DNA of 33,761 bases from Streptomyces hayashii (lineage in GTDB: Bacteria > Actinomycetota > Actinomycetes > Streptomycetales > Streptomycetaceae), in the NCBI RefSeq assembly GCF_024539815.1, contig NZ_JAHHIU010000150.1:1-33761 (forward strand), given 5' to 3'. Shown in pieces: positions 23,413 through 29,819 of this stretch. A model generated the notes under the pieces. That model saw only the letters and a list, made by a program, of their open reading frames with translations, did not search any database and had not been told where the DNA came from. A program made the translations under genes and the position numbers. How positions within the stretch are numbered: the first letter of the stretch is position 1; each line of letters begins with the position of its first letter.

Positions 23413-24489
23413 ATGGGAGGCTCTGTTCATTGCGAGCCTGAAGTCGAGGAGAGTGAATCCTTGCGGTCCGACGCCAACATCGCGGGACCGATGACCGATC
23501 CGGTCCCCGGTCCCCGTACCGAGTCGTCGTTTGGGGAGGATGTTTCACGTGAAACCCCGCCCCCGATGGACGACACTCCGATCGGTCGTGCTGCCCAACT
23601 CGCGGTGGAGGCTCTCGGCCGCGCCGGTGAGGGTCTGCCACGTCCGGAGCACACCCGGGTGATCGTGGTTGCCAACCAGAAGGGCGGGGTGGGCAAGACG
23701 ACGACGACGGTCAACCTCGCCGCGTCCCTGGCCCTGCACGGCGGCCGCGTCCTGGTGGTCGACCTCGACCCCCAGGGCAACGCGTCCACCGCCCTGGGCA
23801 TCGATCACCATGCCGAGGTGCCGTCCATCTACGACGTGTTGGTCGACAGCCGTCCCCTGGCCGAAGTCGTACAGCCCGTGCCTGACGTGGAGGGCCTTTT
23901 CTGCGCTCCCGCCACCATCGATCTCGCCGGTGCGGAGATCGAGCTGGTGTCCCTGGTGGCACGAGAGAGTCGCTTGCAGAGAGCGATCCAGGCCTACGAA
24001 CAGCCGCTGGACTACATCCTCATCGACTGCCCGCCGTCGCTCGGCCTGCTGACGGTCAACGCTCTGGTGGCCGGCGCCGAGGTCCTCATTCCGATCCAGT
24101 GCGAGTACTACGCGCTGGAAGGGCTGGGGCAGTTGCTGCGCAACGTCGACCTGGTGCGGGGGCACCTCAACCCCGAGCTGCATGTGTCGACCATCCTGCT
24201 CACCATGTACGACGGCCGGACGCGGCTCGCGTCGCAGGTCGCGGAGGAGGTGCGCACCCACTTCGGCGAAGAGGTGCTGCGGACGAGCATTCCCCGCTCG
24301 GTCCGTATCTCCGAGGCGCCGAGCTACGGGCAGACGGTGCTGACCTATGATCCGGGATCGAGCGGTGCCCTCTCCTACCTTGAGGCTGCACGAGAACTTG
24401 CGCTGAAGGGTGTCGGCGTCAGCTATGACGCGACGCACGCCCATATCGGCGCTCAGAACAACCCGAACATGGTGGAGGGGATCCAGTGA
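23413..24489 (+). CDS. parA: Chromosome-partitioning ATPase ParA
   Basis: A 358-residue ParA from the ATG at 23413. The start is uncertain: there is no clear RBS, and a downstream ATG at 23566 (MDDTPIGRAAQ) would give a shorter protein beginning at the conserved part. The deviant Walker A motif reads NQKGGVGKTTTTVNLAAS, followed by DLDPQGNASTALG and the Walker B LIDCPPSLGLLTVNAL. The N-terminal 60-75 residues are disordered. ParA dimers bind DNA and move or separate ParB-parS complexes; in Streptomyces this occurs mainly during sporulation in aerial hyphae. parS site 2 lies within the N-terminal codons (VSRET at residues 44-48). The stop overlaps the parB GTG by four bases. Confidence 0.96.
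   Translation: MGGSVHCEPEVEESESLRSDANIAGPMTDPVPGPRTESSFGEDVSRETPPPMDDTPIGRAAQLAVEALGRAGEGLPRPEHTRVIVVANQKGGVGKTTTTVNLAASLALHGGRVLVVDLDPQGNASTALGIDHHAEVPSIYDVLVDSRPLAEVVQPVPDVEGLFCAPATIDLAGAEIELVSLVARESRLQRAIQAYEQPLDYILIDCPPSLGLLTVNALVAGAEVLIPIQCEYYALEGLGQLLRNVDLVRGHLNPELHVSTILLTMYDGRTRLASQVAEEVRTHFGEEVLRTSIPRSVRISEAPSYGQTVLTYDPGSSGALSYLEAARELALKGVGVSYDATHAHIGAQNNPNMVEGIQ
23542..23555. promoter_or_regulatory. parS site 2 (near the 5' end of parA)
   Basis: A perfect GTTTCACGTGAAAC. In the parA frame it is read Val-Ser-Arg-Glu-Thr within the disordered N-terminus; if parA starts at 23566 it is instead in the leader. Confidence 0.97.
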
Positions 24490-25586
24490 GTGAGCGACGG
24501 AGGGGGTTGGGCCGAGGTCTTGGGGCGCTGATCCCTGCTGCCCCGACGGAGAAGACGCCGGCTCAGGCCGCAGTGGGGGGTGGGGGCTCCATGTCACCCG
24601 CCGCTGTCCCGGTCCTGACGGCGGAAAGAGGGGTGGCCGCGGCTAAGGTCACCACGCTGCCGCCTGTTTCACGTGAAACAGAGGAACTGCCGGGGAGTGA
24701 CTCGCTGGAGGTGCCGGCGTCGCCCATCGGCGCTCATTTCGCGGAGATCCCTCTCGACCAGATCACGCCGAACCCGCGTCAGCCGCGTGAGGTCTTCGAC
24801 GACGACGCACTGCACGAGCTGATCACCTCCATCAAGGAGGTCGGGCTTCTGCAGCCGGTCGTGGTGCGCCAGGTCGACACCGCACGTTACGAGCTCATCA
24901 TGGGTGAGCGGCGTTGGCGCGCCTGTCGCAAGGCGGGTCTGGAGGCGATCCCGGCGATCGTGCGAGCCACGGACGACGAGAAGCTCCTCCTGGACGCCCT
25001 TCTGGAGAACCTTCACCGGGCCCAGCTCAATCCGCTGGAAGAGGCAGCCGCCTACGACCAGTTGCTGAAGGACTTCAACTGCACGCACGACCAGTTGGCG
25101 GACCGCATCGGTCGATCCCGTCCGCAGGTCTCCAACACGCTGCGTCTGCTGAAGCTCTCGCCGGCCGTCCAGCGCCGGGTCGCTGCCGGTGTGCTCTCCG
25201 CCGGTCATGCCCGCGCGCTGCTCTCCGTCGACGACTCGGAGGAGCAGGATCGTCTGGCTCACCGCATCGTGGCCGAGGGGCTCTCGGTGCGGGCCGTCGA
25301 GGAGATCGTGACCCTCATGGGATCGCGTCCGCAGACGGCTCAGCGAGCCAAGGGCCCACGTGCCGGAGGCCGTGTCTCCCCGGCGTTGACCGACCTCGCG
25401 ACGCGGCTCTCGGACCGTTTCGAAACGCGGGTGAAGGTCGACCTCGGGCAGAAGAAGGGCAAGATCACCGTCGAGTTCGCCTCGATGGAGGACCTTGAGC
25501 GCATCCTCGGCACGCTTGCTCCCGGTGAGGGCCCCGTTCTGCCGAAGGGCGTGGCGGAGGGCGACGCCGAGGAAGAGGAAGGCTGA
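24486..25586 (+). CDS. parB: Chromosome-partitioning protein ParB
   Basis: A 366-residue centromere-binding CTPase clamp from a GTG with GGAGGGG upstream. It starts SERRRGLGRGLGALIPAAP, the usual ParB N-terminus. After a disordered linker the N-domain reads IPLDQITPNPRQPREVF. The CTP-binding motif is present as MGERRWRACRKAG, and NLHRAQLNPLEEA follows. The helix-turn-helix for parS lies at TCDQ-like NCTHDQLADRIGRSRPQVSN. The C-terminal dimer domain ends KKGKITVEFASMEDLERIL. It spreads from parS sites around oriC. parS site 3 is inside its own linker codons (VSRET, residues 61-65). Confidence 0.97.
   Translation: MSERRRGLGRGLGALIPAAPTEKTPAQAAVGGGGSMSPAAVPVLTAERGVAAAKVTTLPPVSRETEELPGSDSLEVPASPIGAHFAEIPLDQITPNPRQPREVFDDDALHELITSIKEVGLLQPVVVRQVDTARYELIMGERRWRACRKAGLEAIPAIVRATDDEKLLLDALLENLHRAQLNPLEEAAAYDQLLKDFNCTHDQLADRIGRSRPQVSNTLRLLKLSPAVQRRVAAGVLSAGHARALLSVDDSEEQDRLAHRIVAEGLSVRAVEEIVTLMGSRPQTAQRAKGPRAGGRVSPALTDLATRLSDRFETRVKVDLGQKKGKITVEFASMEDLERILGTLAPGEGPVLPKGVAEGDAEEEEG
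24666..24679. promoter_or_regulatory. parS site 3 (inside parB)
   Basis: A perfect GTTTCACGTGAAAC, extended to a 16-bp palindrome by flanking T and A. It encodes Val-Ser-Arg-Glu-Thr in the ParB linker. Confidence 0.97.
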
Positions 25587-25626
25587 GCCCAGGCTCGGCA
25601 GCGGCCGTGTCGTCCGTGAGCCGTGC

Positions 25627-25672
25627 AGAGCGAGCCGTTGTCCGGTGGGTACCGGACACGGCTCGCTCTTTG
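25627..25672 (+). terminator. Strong intrinsic terminator of parAB
   Basis: AGAGCGAGCCG and TGTCCGGT pair with ACCGGACA and CGGCTCGCTCT over a GGGT loop, 19 bp with a single bulged T. TTTGCTT follows. It starts 40 bases after parB. Confidence 0.93.
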
Positions 25673-25693
25673 CTTGCGCGCGCTGTCGGGGGA

Positions 25694-25717
25694 ATCGCAT
25701 GGTGGATACCATGCGAT
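25694..25717. promoter_or_regulatory. Perfect 10-bp inverted repeat upstream of GNAT region
   Basis: ATCGCATGGT and ACCATGCGAT flank a four-base GGAT centre. It lies past the parB terminator and 52 bases before the small open frame, so it is placed as an operator or leader hairpin. The protein that binds it is unknown. Confidence 0.55.
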
Positions 25718-25768
25718 AAGGCTTTGACGCATCCACCTGGCAGTACCTCGGAGCGGGAGGCGGGGGTC

Positions 25769-26026
25769 ATGCGAATGATGGGCCGGACCGGACTGGTGAG
25801 CGCCGGACTGGGGCTGGGCGCGGTCGGCGGGTTCGTCGGCAGTCTGCTCAGAGAACGGAGCGCTCTGACGGCAGCCCGCGGTGGAGCGGGCGAAGGAAGC
25901 GAGGAACAGCCTTCATGGGGCGTCGGCTCGTACCGCTCACGCTGGACAACCTTCAGGACCTCCCCCAGCGCTGTCGCTCGTGCGTCTTCTGGGAGCTGGA
26001 TCCCGTCAGCGGCGAAGCCGCGCTGA
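25769..26026 (+). CDS. Possible small membrane peptide overlapping the GNAT gene
   Basis: An 85-residue open frame from an ATG with GGGAGG upstream at good spacing. Residues 9-27 (LVSAGLGLGAVGGFVGSLL) form a glycine-rich hydrophobic helix, followed by a charged segment (RERSALTAARGGAGEGSEEQ). The last 37 residues overlap the N-terminus of the GNAT gene in another frame and look like shadow sequence, so the gene may be shorter-lived in evolution or not real. If translated, it would be coupled to the acetyltransferase. I do not recognise a family. Confidence 0.4.
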   Translation: MRMMGRTGLVSAGLGLGAVGGFVGSLLRERSALTAARGGAGEGSEEQPSWGVGSYRSRWTTFRTSPSAVARASSGSWIPSAAKPR

Positions 26027-26532
26027 AGGCGGGGACGACCGCTCTGGAGAAGGAGGCATGGATCTCCGCCGTCCTGCTGGACTGGGGGTCCTGTGGCCGT
26101 GTCGTCTATGTGGACGATGTCCCCGTGGGCCATGTGCTGTACGCGCCTCCCGCCTATGTCCCCCGCTCTACGGCGTTCCCCACCAGTCCCGTGTCGCCGG
26201 ACGCCGTGCAGCTCATGACGGCGTTCATCATGCCGGGCTACCAGGGGCAGGGGCTCGGCCGTGTGATGGTCCAGACGGTCGCCAAGGATCTGCTGAGGCG
26301 AGGCTTCAAAGCCATCGAGGCGTTCGGTGACACCCGCTGGAAGGAACCTGCCTGTCTGCTCCCGGCCGATCACCTGCTGGCGGTGGGCTTCAAGACGGTG
26401 CGTCCTCATCCCGCCCACCCTCGGCTGAGACTGGAGCTGAGGAGCACCCTCTCGTGGAAGGAAGACGTGGAGATGGCGCTCGACCGGTTGCTGGGAGCAG
26501 TCCAGAAGGAGCCGGTGCTGCGCCCGCTCTAG
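25915..26532 (+). CDS. GNAT family N-acetyltransferase
   Basis: A 205-residue acetyltransferase from an ATG with GAGGAAC upstream. The acetyl-CoA loop is visible as GYQGQGLGRVMVQTVAKDLLRR, preceded by the beta-strand LMTAFIMPGY. The N-terminus has RCRSCVFWELDP with a Cys-x-x-Cys pair, and the later ACLLPADHLLAVGFKTVRPH fits a substrate-binding half. The substrate is unknown. Position between parB and trxA is conserved in Streptomyces. A bidirectional terminator and parS site 4 follow it. Confidence 0.9.
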   Translation: MGRRLVPLTLDNLQDLPQRCRSCVFWELDPVSGEAALKAGTTALEKEAWISAVLLDWGSCGRVVYVDDVPVGHVLYAPPAYVPRSTAFPTSPVSPDAVQLMTAFIMPGYQGQGLGRVMVQTVAKDLLRRGFKAIEAFGDTRWKEPACLLPADHLLAVGFKTVRPHPAHPRLRLELRSTLSWKEDVEMALDRLLGAVQKEPVLRPL

Positions 26533-26550
26533 GAGACGCTGAGACAGCGA

Positions 26551-26578
26551 AAGGGCCGGTCCGTGGGGACCGGCCCTT
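26551..26578. terminator. Bidirectional terminator between GNAT and trxA
   Basis: AAGGGCCGGTCC pairs perfectly with GGACCGGCCCTT over GTGG. It lies 18 bases after the GNAT stop on the plus strand and about 46 bases after the trxA stop on the minus strand, where CTTTCG follows. Confidence 0.88.
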
Positions 26579-26581
26579 CGT

Positions 26582-26595
26582 GTTTCACGTGAAAC
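26582..26595. promoter_or_regulatory. parS site 4
   Basis: A perfect GTTTCACGTGAAAC (16-bp palindrome with flanking T and A) three bases from the shared terminator, in the convergent GNAT/trxA gap. Confidence 0.97.
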
Positions 26596-26624
26596 ATCGA
26601 CCGTCGGCGTGACGGTTCGGTGCG

Positions 26625-26957
26625 TCACTCGGAGATGAAGGTCTCCAGGTCGCGGACGAGCGCGGCCTTCGGCTTGGCGCCGACGATGGTCTTGGCGACC
26701 TCGCCGCCCTGGTACACGTTCAGGGTCGGGATCGACATGACGCCGTACTTGGCCGCCGTGTTCGGGTTCTCGTCGATGTTGAGCTTGACGATCTCGATCT
26801 TCTCGCCGTGCTCGGCGGCGATGGCCTCAAGGGACGGCGCGATCTGACGGCACGGGCCGCACCATTCGGCCCAGAAGTCCACCAGGACGGGCTTGTCGCT
26901 CTTGAGGACGACCTCTTCGAAGTCGGCGTCGGTCACATTCTTCAGGGTGCCGGCCAC
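26625..26957 (-). CDS. trxA: Thioredoxin
   Basis: A 110-residue thioredoxin. I choose the GTG at 26957 (VAGTLKNVTDADF) because AAGGAG lies six to seven bases upstream; the ATG at 26972 overlaps that RBS. The active site is WCGPC (Cys33 and Cys36), with DFWAEW before it and the cis-proline segment MSIPTLNVYQGG later. It is a cytoplasmic disulfide reductant reduced by TrxB, encoded 39 bases upstream in the same operon. Confidence 0.97.
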   Translation of the reverse strand: MAGTLKNVTDADFEEVVLKSDKPVLVDFWAEWCGPCRQIAPSLEAIAAEHGEKIEIVKLNIDENPNTAAKYGVMSIPTLNVYQGGEVAKTIVGAKPKAALVRDLETFISE

Positions 26958-26996
26958 AGGGGGCTCCTTCATTCTTGTGCGTGGGGCGGGAGGGGA

Positions 26997-27965
26997 TCAG
27001 ACGGAGGTCTTCTCGGGCTCGGCCTGCTCCTCGTCCGCGAGGGCGGCGAGGTAGCGCTCGGCGTCGAGGGCGGAGGAGCAGCCGGTGCCGGCCGCGGTGA
27101 TCGCCTGGCGGTAGGTGTGGTCCACGACGTCGCCGGCTGCGAACACGCCAGTCACGTTCGTCCGGGTGGAGGGCGCGGCGACCTTCAGGTAGCCCTCCTC
27201 GTCGAGGTCGAGCTGCCCCTTGAAGAGCTCGGTGCGGGGGTCGTGGCCGATCGCGATGAACAGGCCGGTCACCGGCAGGTCCGAGAGTTCGCCGGTCTTG
27301 AGGTTGCGCAGCTTCAGTCCGGCGAGCTTCGGGTCGCCCTGGATCTCGGCGACCTCGCTGTCCCAGATGAACTTGATCTTCGGGTCGGCGAAGGCGCGCT
27401 CCTGCATCGCCTTGGAAGCGCGCAGGGTGTCCCGGCGGTGGACGATCGTCACGGACTTGGCGAACCGGGAGAGGAAGGTCGCCTCCTCCATCGCGGTGTC
27501 GCCGCCGCCGATGACGGCGATGTCCTGGTCCTTGAAGAAGAAGCCGTCACAGGTGGCACACCAGGAGACACCGCGGCCGGAGAGGGCGTCCTCGTTCGGC
27601 AGGCCGAGCTTGCGGTGCTGGGAGCCGGTGGTCACGATGACCGCCTTGGCGCGGTGGACCGTGCCGGCGGTGTCCGTGACGGTCTTGATCTCGCCCGTGA
27701 GGTCGACGGAGACGATGTCGTCGGGGATCAGTTCGGCACCGAAGCGTTCGGCCTGGCCCCGCATGTTGTCCATGAGCTCGGGGCCCATGATGCCGTCCTG
27801 GAAGCCGGGGAAGTTCTCCACCTCGGTGGTGTTCATCAGTGCGCCGCCCGCGGTTACGGCGCCTTCGAACACCAGCGGCTTCAGCGAGGCGCGCGCGGTG
27901 TAGAGGGCCGCGGTGTAGCCGGCGGGCCCGGAGCCGATGATGATCACGTTACGGACGTCGCTCAC
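26997..27965 (-). CDS. trxB: Thioredoxin reductase (NADPH)
   Basis: A 322-residue flavoenzyme from a GTG with GAGGAAA upstream. FAD binding is at IIGSGPAGYTAALYTARA (residues 9-26). The redox pair is in SWCATCDG (Cys136 and Cys139). The NADPH site is VIGGGDTAMEEATFLSR with HRRDTLRAS, and the second FAD motif is GVFAAGDVVDHTYRQ. It transfers electrons from NADPH to TrxA. A SigR-type promoter lies 70 to 95 bases upstream, so trxB-trxA should be induced by thiol oxidation. Confidence 0.97.
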   Translation of the reverse strand: MSDVRNVIIIGSGPAGYTAALYTARASLKPLVFEGAVTAGGALMNTTEVENFPGFQDGIMGPELMDNMRGQAERFGAELIPDDIVSVDLTGEIKTVTDTAGTVHRAKAVIVTTGSQHRKLGLPNEDALSGRGVSWCATCDGFFFKDQDIAVIGGGDTAMEEATFLSRFAKSVTIVHRRDTLRASKAMQERAFADPKIKFIWDSEVAEIQGDPKLAGLKLRNLKTGELSDLPVTGLFIAIGHDPRTELFKGQLDLDEEGYLKVAAPSTRTNVTGVFAAGDVVDHTYRQAITAAGTGCSSALDAERYLAALADEEQAEPEKTSV

Positions 27966-28033
27966 GGCTTGTTTCCTCGTCTCTGGACAGCGTCGGTCGA
28001 CCGGGGGAGCCTCTCTGGACTCTCACCCCACCC

Positions 28034-28059
28034 AACGGATCCTAAGGGGCGTACATTCC
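28034..28059 (-). promoter_or_regulatory. SigR-type promoter of trxBA
   Basis: GGAAT (28059-28055), an 18-base spacer and GTT (28036-28034) on the minus strand match the Streptomyces SigR consensus exactly. trxBA is a classical SigR target in S. coelicolor. Confidence 0.88.
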
Positions 28060-28089
28060 CGCTGTGTCCGGGCACACGAAGGGAGGACG

Positions 28090-28120
28090 CCGTGCGGGAC
28101 GCCAAGAGGGTGCCGCACGG
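28090..28120 (-). terminator. Weak hairpin after the anti-sigma gene
   Basis: CCGTGCGG pairs with CCGCACGG over a 15-base loop, 24 bases past the anti-sigma stop and upstream of the trxB promoter. No T-tract is present. Confidence 0.4.
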
Positions 28121-28143
28121 GATCGGGTGGAAGCGTCGCTTCG

Positions 28144-29070
28144 TCAGCGGCGGACGTAAGAGGTCGTCAGCAGAACCCTGGCCGGGCCCGACGACGGATG
28201 ATCCACACAGGCCGTGTCCATGATGTAGGCGTCGACCCGCGTGCTGTCCGTGGCGTCGGGCAGGACGACGAGCACAGCGTCCGTCCCCTTGTATGTGCCC
28301 ACCTCGGTGGCGAGGGCTCCCTCGTCGCGTCCGATGCCCTTCTGCACGCAAGGGGGAACGGTGGGCTGCCGCAGGATCTTCGGCGTCGGGCTCTCGGGCT
28401 CGCCCTTGATGCCCATGCTGGACGGGGGCCGGGAGCCGCCGCTCTTGGCCAGGAGATCGGTGACCTGGGTCTCCAGCTTGCCCGCGGAGAAGGTGTCGGG
28501 CGCCGCGGACTGGTGGGTCGCGCTGCCCGCGTTCCCGCCGCCGGTGAGGGACGACACCAAGACGGAGCCGAGCCCGAGCGCCGCAGCTGTGAAGACCGCC
28601 CCGAGGACGGCGACCTTGCGGCGGTTGCCCCGCTTGCGGTTCTGGCGCTCCTTGCGGCCCGGGCCCGTGGAGGTGGCGCGGGGATGGCCGGAGGGACGGT
28701 CCGCAGGCGTCGGTGTTTCACGTGAAACGGGGGCCGCGTCGACGTCATCGGCCCTCTCGGTGTCAGCGGTGACGGTGGCAGGCGTCTCGTGTGCAGGTCC
28801 GCTGTCGGGTGCGGTGGCGTTCAGCAGAGCCTCGGCCGCCAGGGCGGCGTCGATGCGATGGGCGACGTCGTCCGGCATGCGCGGCGGGGTGGGGAGGTCG
28901 CCCAGCAGGCCGCTGATCTCCTCCAGCGTGGCGTGGACGTCCGCGCAGAGTTCGCAGGCGTCCAGGTGGCGACGTACGTCGGCGCTTCGGGCGGGTGTGA
29001 GCAGGCCCTCGGTGAGGTCGGAGATCTCCGCGACGTCCGGGTGCCCGGTCGTGTCCGTCGTCGATGTCAC
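28144..29070 (-). CDS. Transmembrane zinc-finger anti-sigma factor
   Basis: A 308-residue protein whose ATG overlaps the sigM stop by four bases, the usual coupling for sigma/anti-sigma pairs. The N-terminal ZAS domain holds the H-x3-C-x2-C motif (His35, Cys39, Cys42 in RRHLDACELC). A disordered linker (about 85-150) includes VSRET, encoded by parS site 5. A membrane helix (about 152-176, VAVLGAVFTAAALGLGSVLV) follows. About 130 residues lie outside, ending in a domain with two cysteines (PPCVQK and DTACVDH). It should hold SigM inactive at the membrane until an envelope or redox signal. It occupies the position of mycobacterial rsmM (Rv3912). Confidence 0.9.
   Translation of the reverse strand: MTSTTDTTGHPDVAEISDLTEGLLTPARSADVRRHLDACELCADVHATLEEISGLLGDLPTPPRMPDDVAHRIDAALAAEALLNATAPDSGPAHETPATVTADTERADDVDAAPVSRETPTPADRPSGHPRATSTGPGRKERQNRKRGNRRKVAVLGAVFTAAALGLGSVLVSSLTGGGNAGSATHQSAAPDTFSAGKLETQVTDLLAKSGGSRPPSSMGIKGEPESPTPKILRQPTVPPCVQKGIGRDEGALATEVGTYKGTDAVLVVLPDATDSTRVDAYIMDTACVDHPSSGPARVLLTTSYVRR
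28715..28728. promoter_or_regulatory. parS site 5 (inside anti-sigma gene)
   Basis: A perfect GTTTCACGTGAAAC. Read on the minus strand in frame it encodes Val115-Ser-Arg-Glu-Thr119 of the anti-sigma linker. Confidence 0.97.
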
Positions 29071-29792
29071 GCTCGCCCACCTCCGCCCTTCACTGCAGCT
29101 GAATCGCCTGTCCCGGCGTTGCCCGGCCCCACGTCCCGAAGGTCCGCTGCCGGTGGGACGGATGTCCCCTGCGCCCGGTTCCGTCCTGGACCGCTTTCTC
29201 TTCCGTCGCCGGAGCCTTCGGGCCGCAGGTGGGTGAGCAAGGGCAGGAGTCTGGCTCTGCCCCGGGCACAGCGGCTCTTGACCGTCCCGGTCGGCACATC
29301 GAGTACGCGGGCGGCCTCGGCGACCGGGTAGCCCTGCATGTCCACGAGGACGAGGGCGGCCCGTTGATCGGGCGGGAGCGTGCCGAGCGCTTCGAGGAGC
29401 TGGCGGTGCACATCATTGCGTTCCGCCGGTGCGGAGGCCGCCTCATGGGGGTCGAGCAGTTGCTCCAGGCGCTCGGTGTCGTCGACCGGCGAGGTCTTGC
29501 GGGAGGCTGCCTTGCGCGCACGGTCCAGACAGGCGTTCACGGTGATGCGGTGCAGCCAGGTCGTGACGGCGGACTGGCCACGGAAGGTGTGGGCGGCCCG
29601 GTAGGCGGACACCAGGGCGTCCTGGACGGCGTCAGCGGCTTCCTCGCGGTCTCCCAGCGTGCGCAGGGCCACCGCCCACAGCCGGTCGCGGTGACGCCGC
29701 ACGAGCTCACCGAAGGCGTCGGGGTCGCCCTCGACGTGCTGGGTGAGGAGGTCCTGGTCGCTCACTCCGTCGTATCCGGAGCCTTCCGCCAT
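29067..29792 (-). CDS. sigM: ECF RNA polymerase sigma factor, SigM-like
   Basis: A 241-residue ECF sigma factor. Region 2 spans about 20-90 (DPDAFGELVRRHRDRLWAVA, then GDREEAADAVQDALVSAYR and TWLHRITVNACLDRARK). Region 4 spans about 135-185 (LGTLPPDQRAALVLVDMQGY, then VLDVPTGTVKSRCARGRARL). A roughly 50-residue Gly/Arg-rich C-terminal extension beyond region 4 is unusual in length. ATG follows GGGAGAGGGGG. The symbol rests on synteny with mycobacterial sigM (after the murJ/pseudokinase gene, before anti-sigma and trxB). It is not the SigB-like protein also called SigM in S. coelicolor. Confidence 0.92.
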   Translation of the reverse strand: MAEGSGYDGVSDQDLLTQHVEGDPDAFGELVRRHRDRLWAVALRTLGDREEAADAVQDALVSAYRAAHTFRGQSAVTTWLHRITVNACLDRARKAASRKTSPVDDTERLEQLLDPHEAASAPAERNDVHRQLLEALGTLPPDQRAALVLVDMQGYPVAEAARVLDVPTGTVKSRCARGRARLLPLLTHLRPEGSGDGRESGPGRNRAQGTSVPPAADLRDVGPGNAGTGDSAAVKGGGGRA

Positions 29793-29819
29793 CGGACCCC
29801 CTCTCCCTTCGGTGAGACG

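Noticed and set aside
25691..25717. A SigR promoter starting with GGAAT upstream of the small open frame
   Set aside because: At the required 18-base spacing the downstream triplet is CGA, not GTT.
26808..28223. A 471-codon open frame opposite trxA, trxB and the sigM terminator region
   Set aside because: It is antisense to clear thioredoxin system genes and crosses the SigR promoter.
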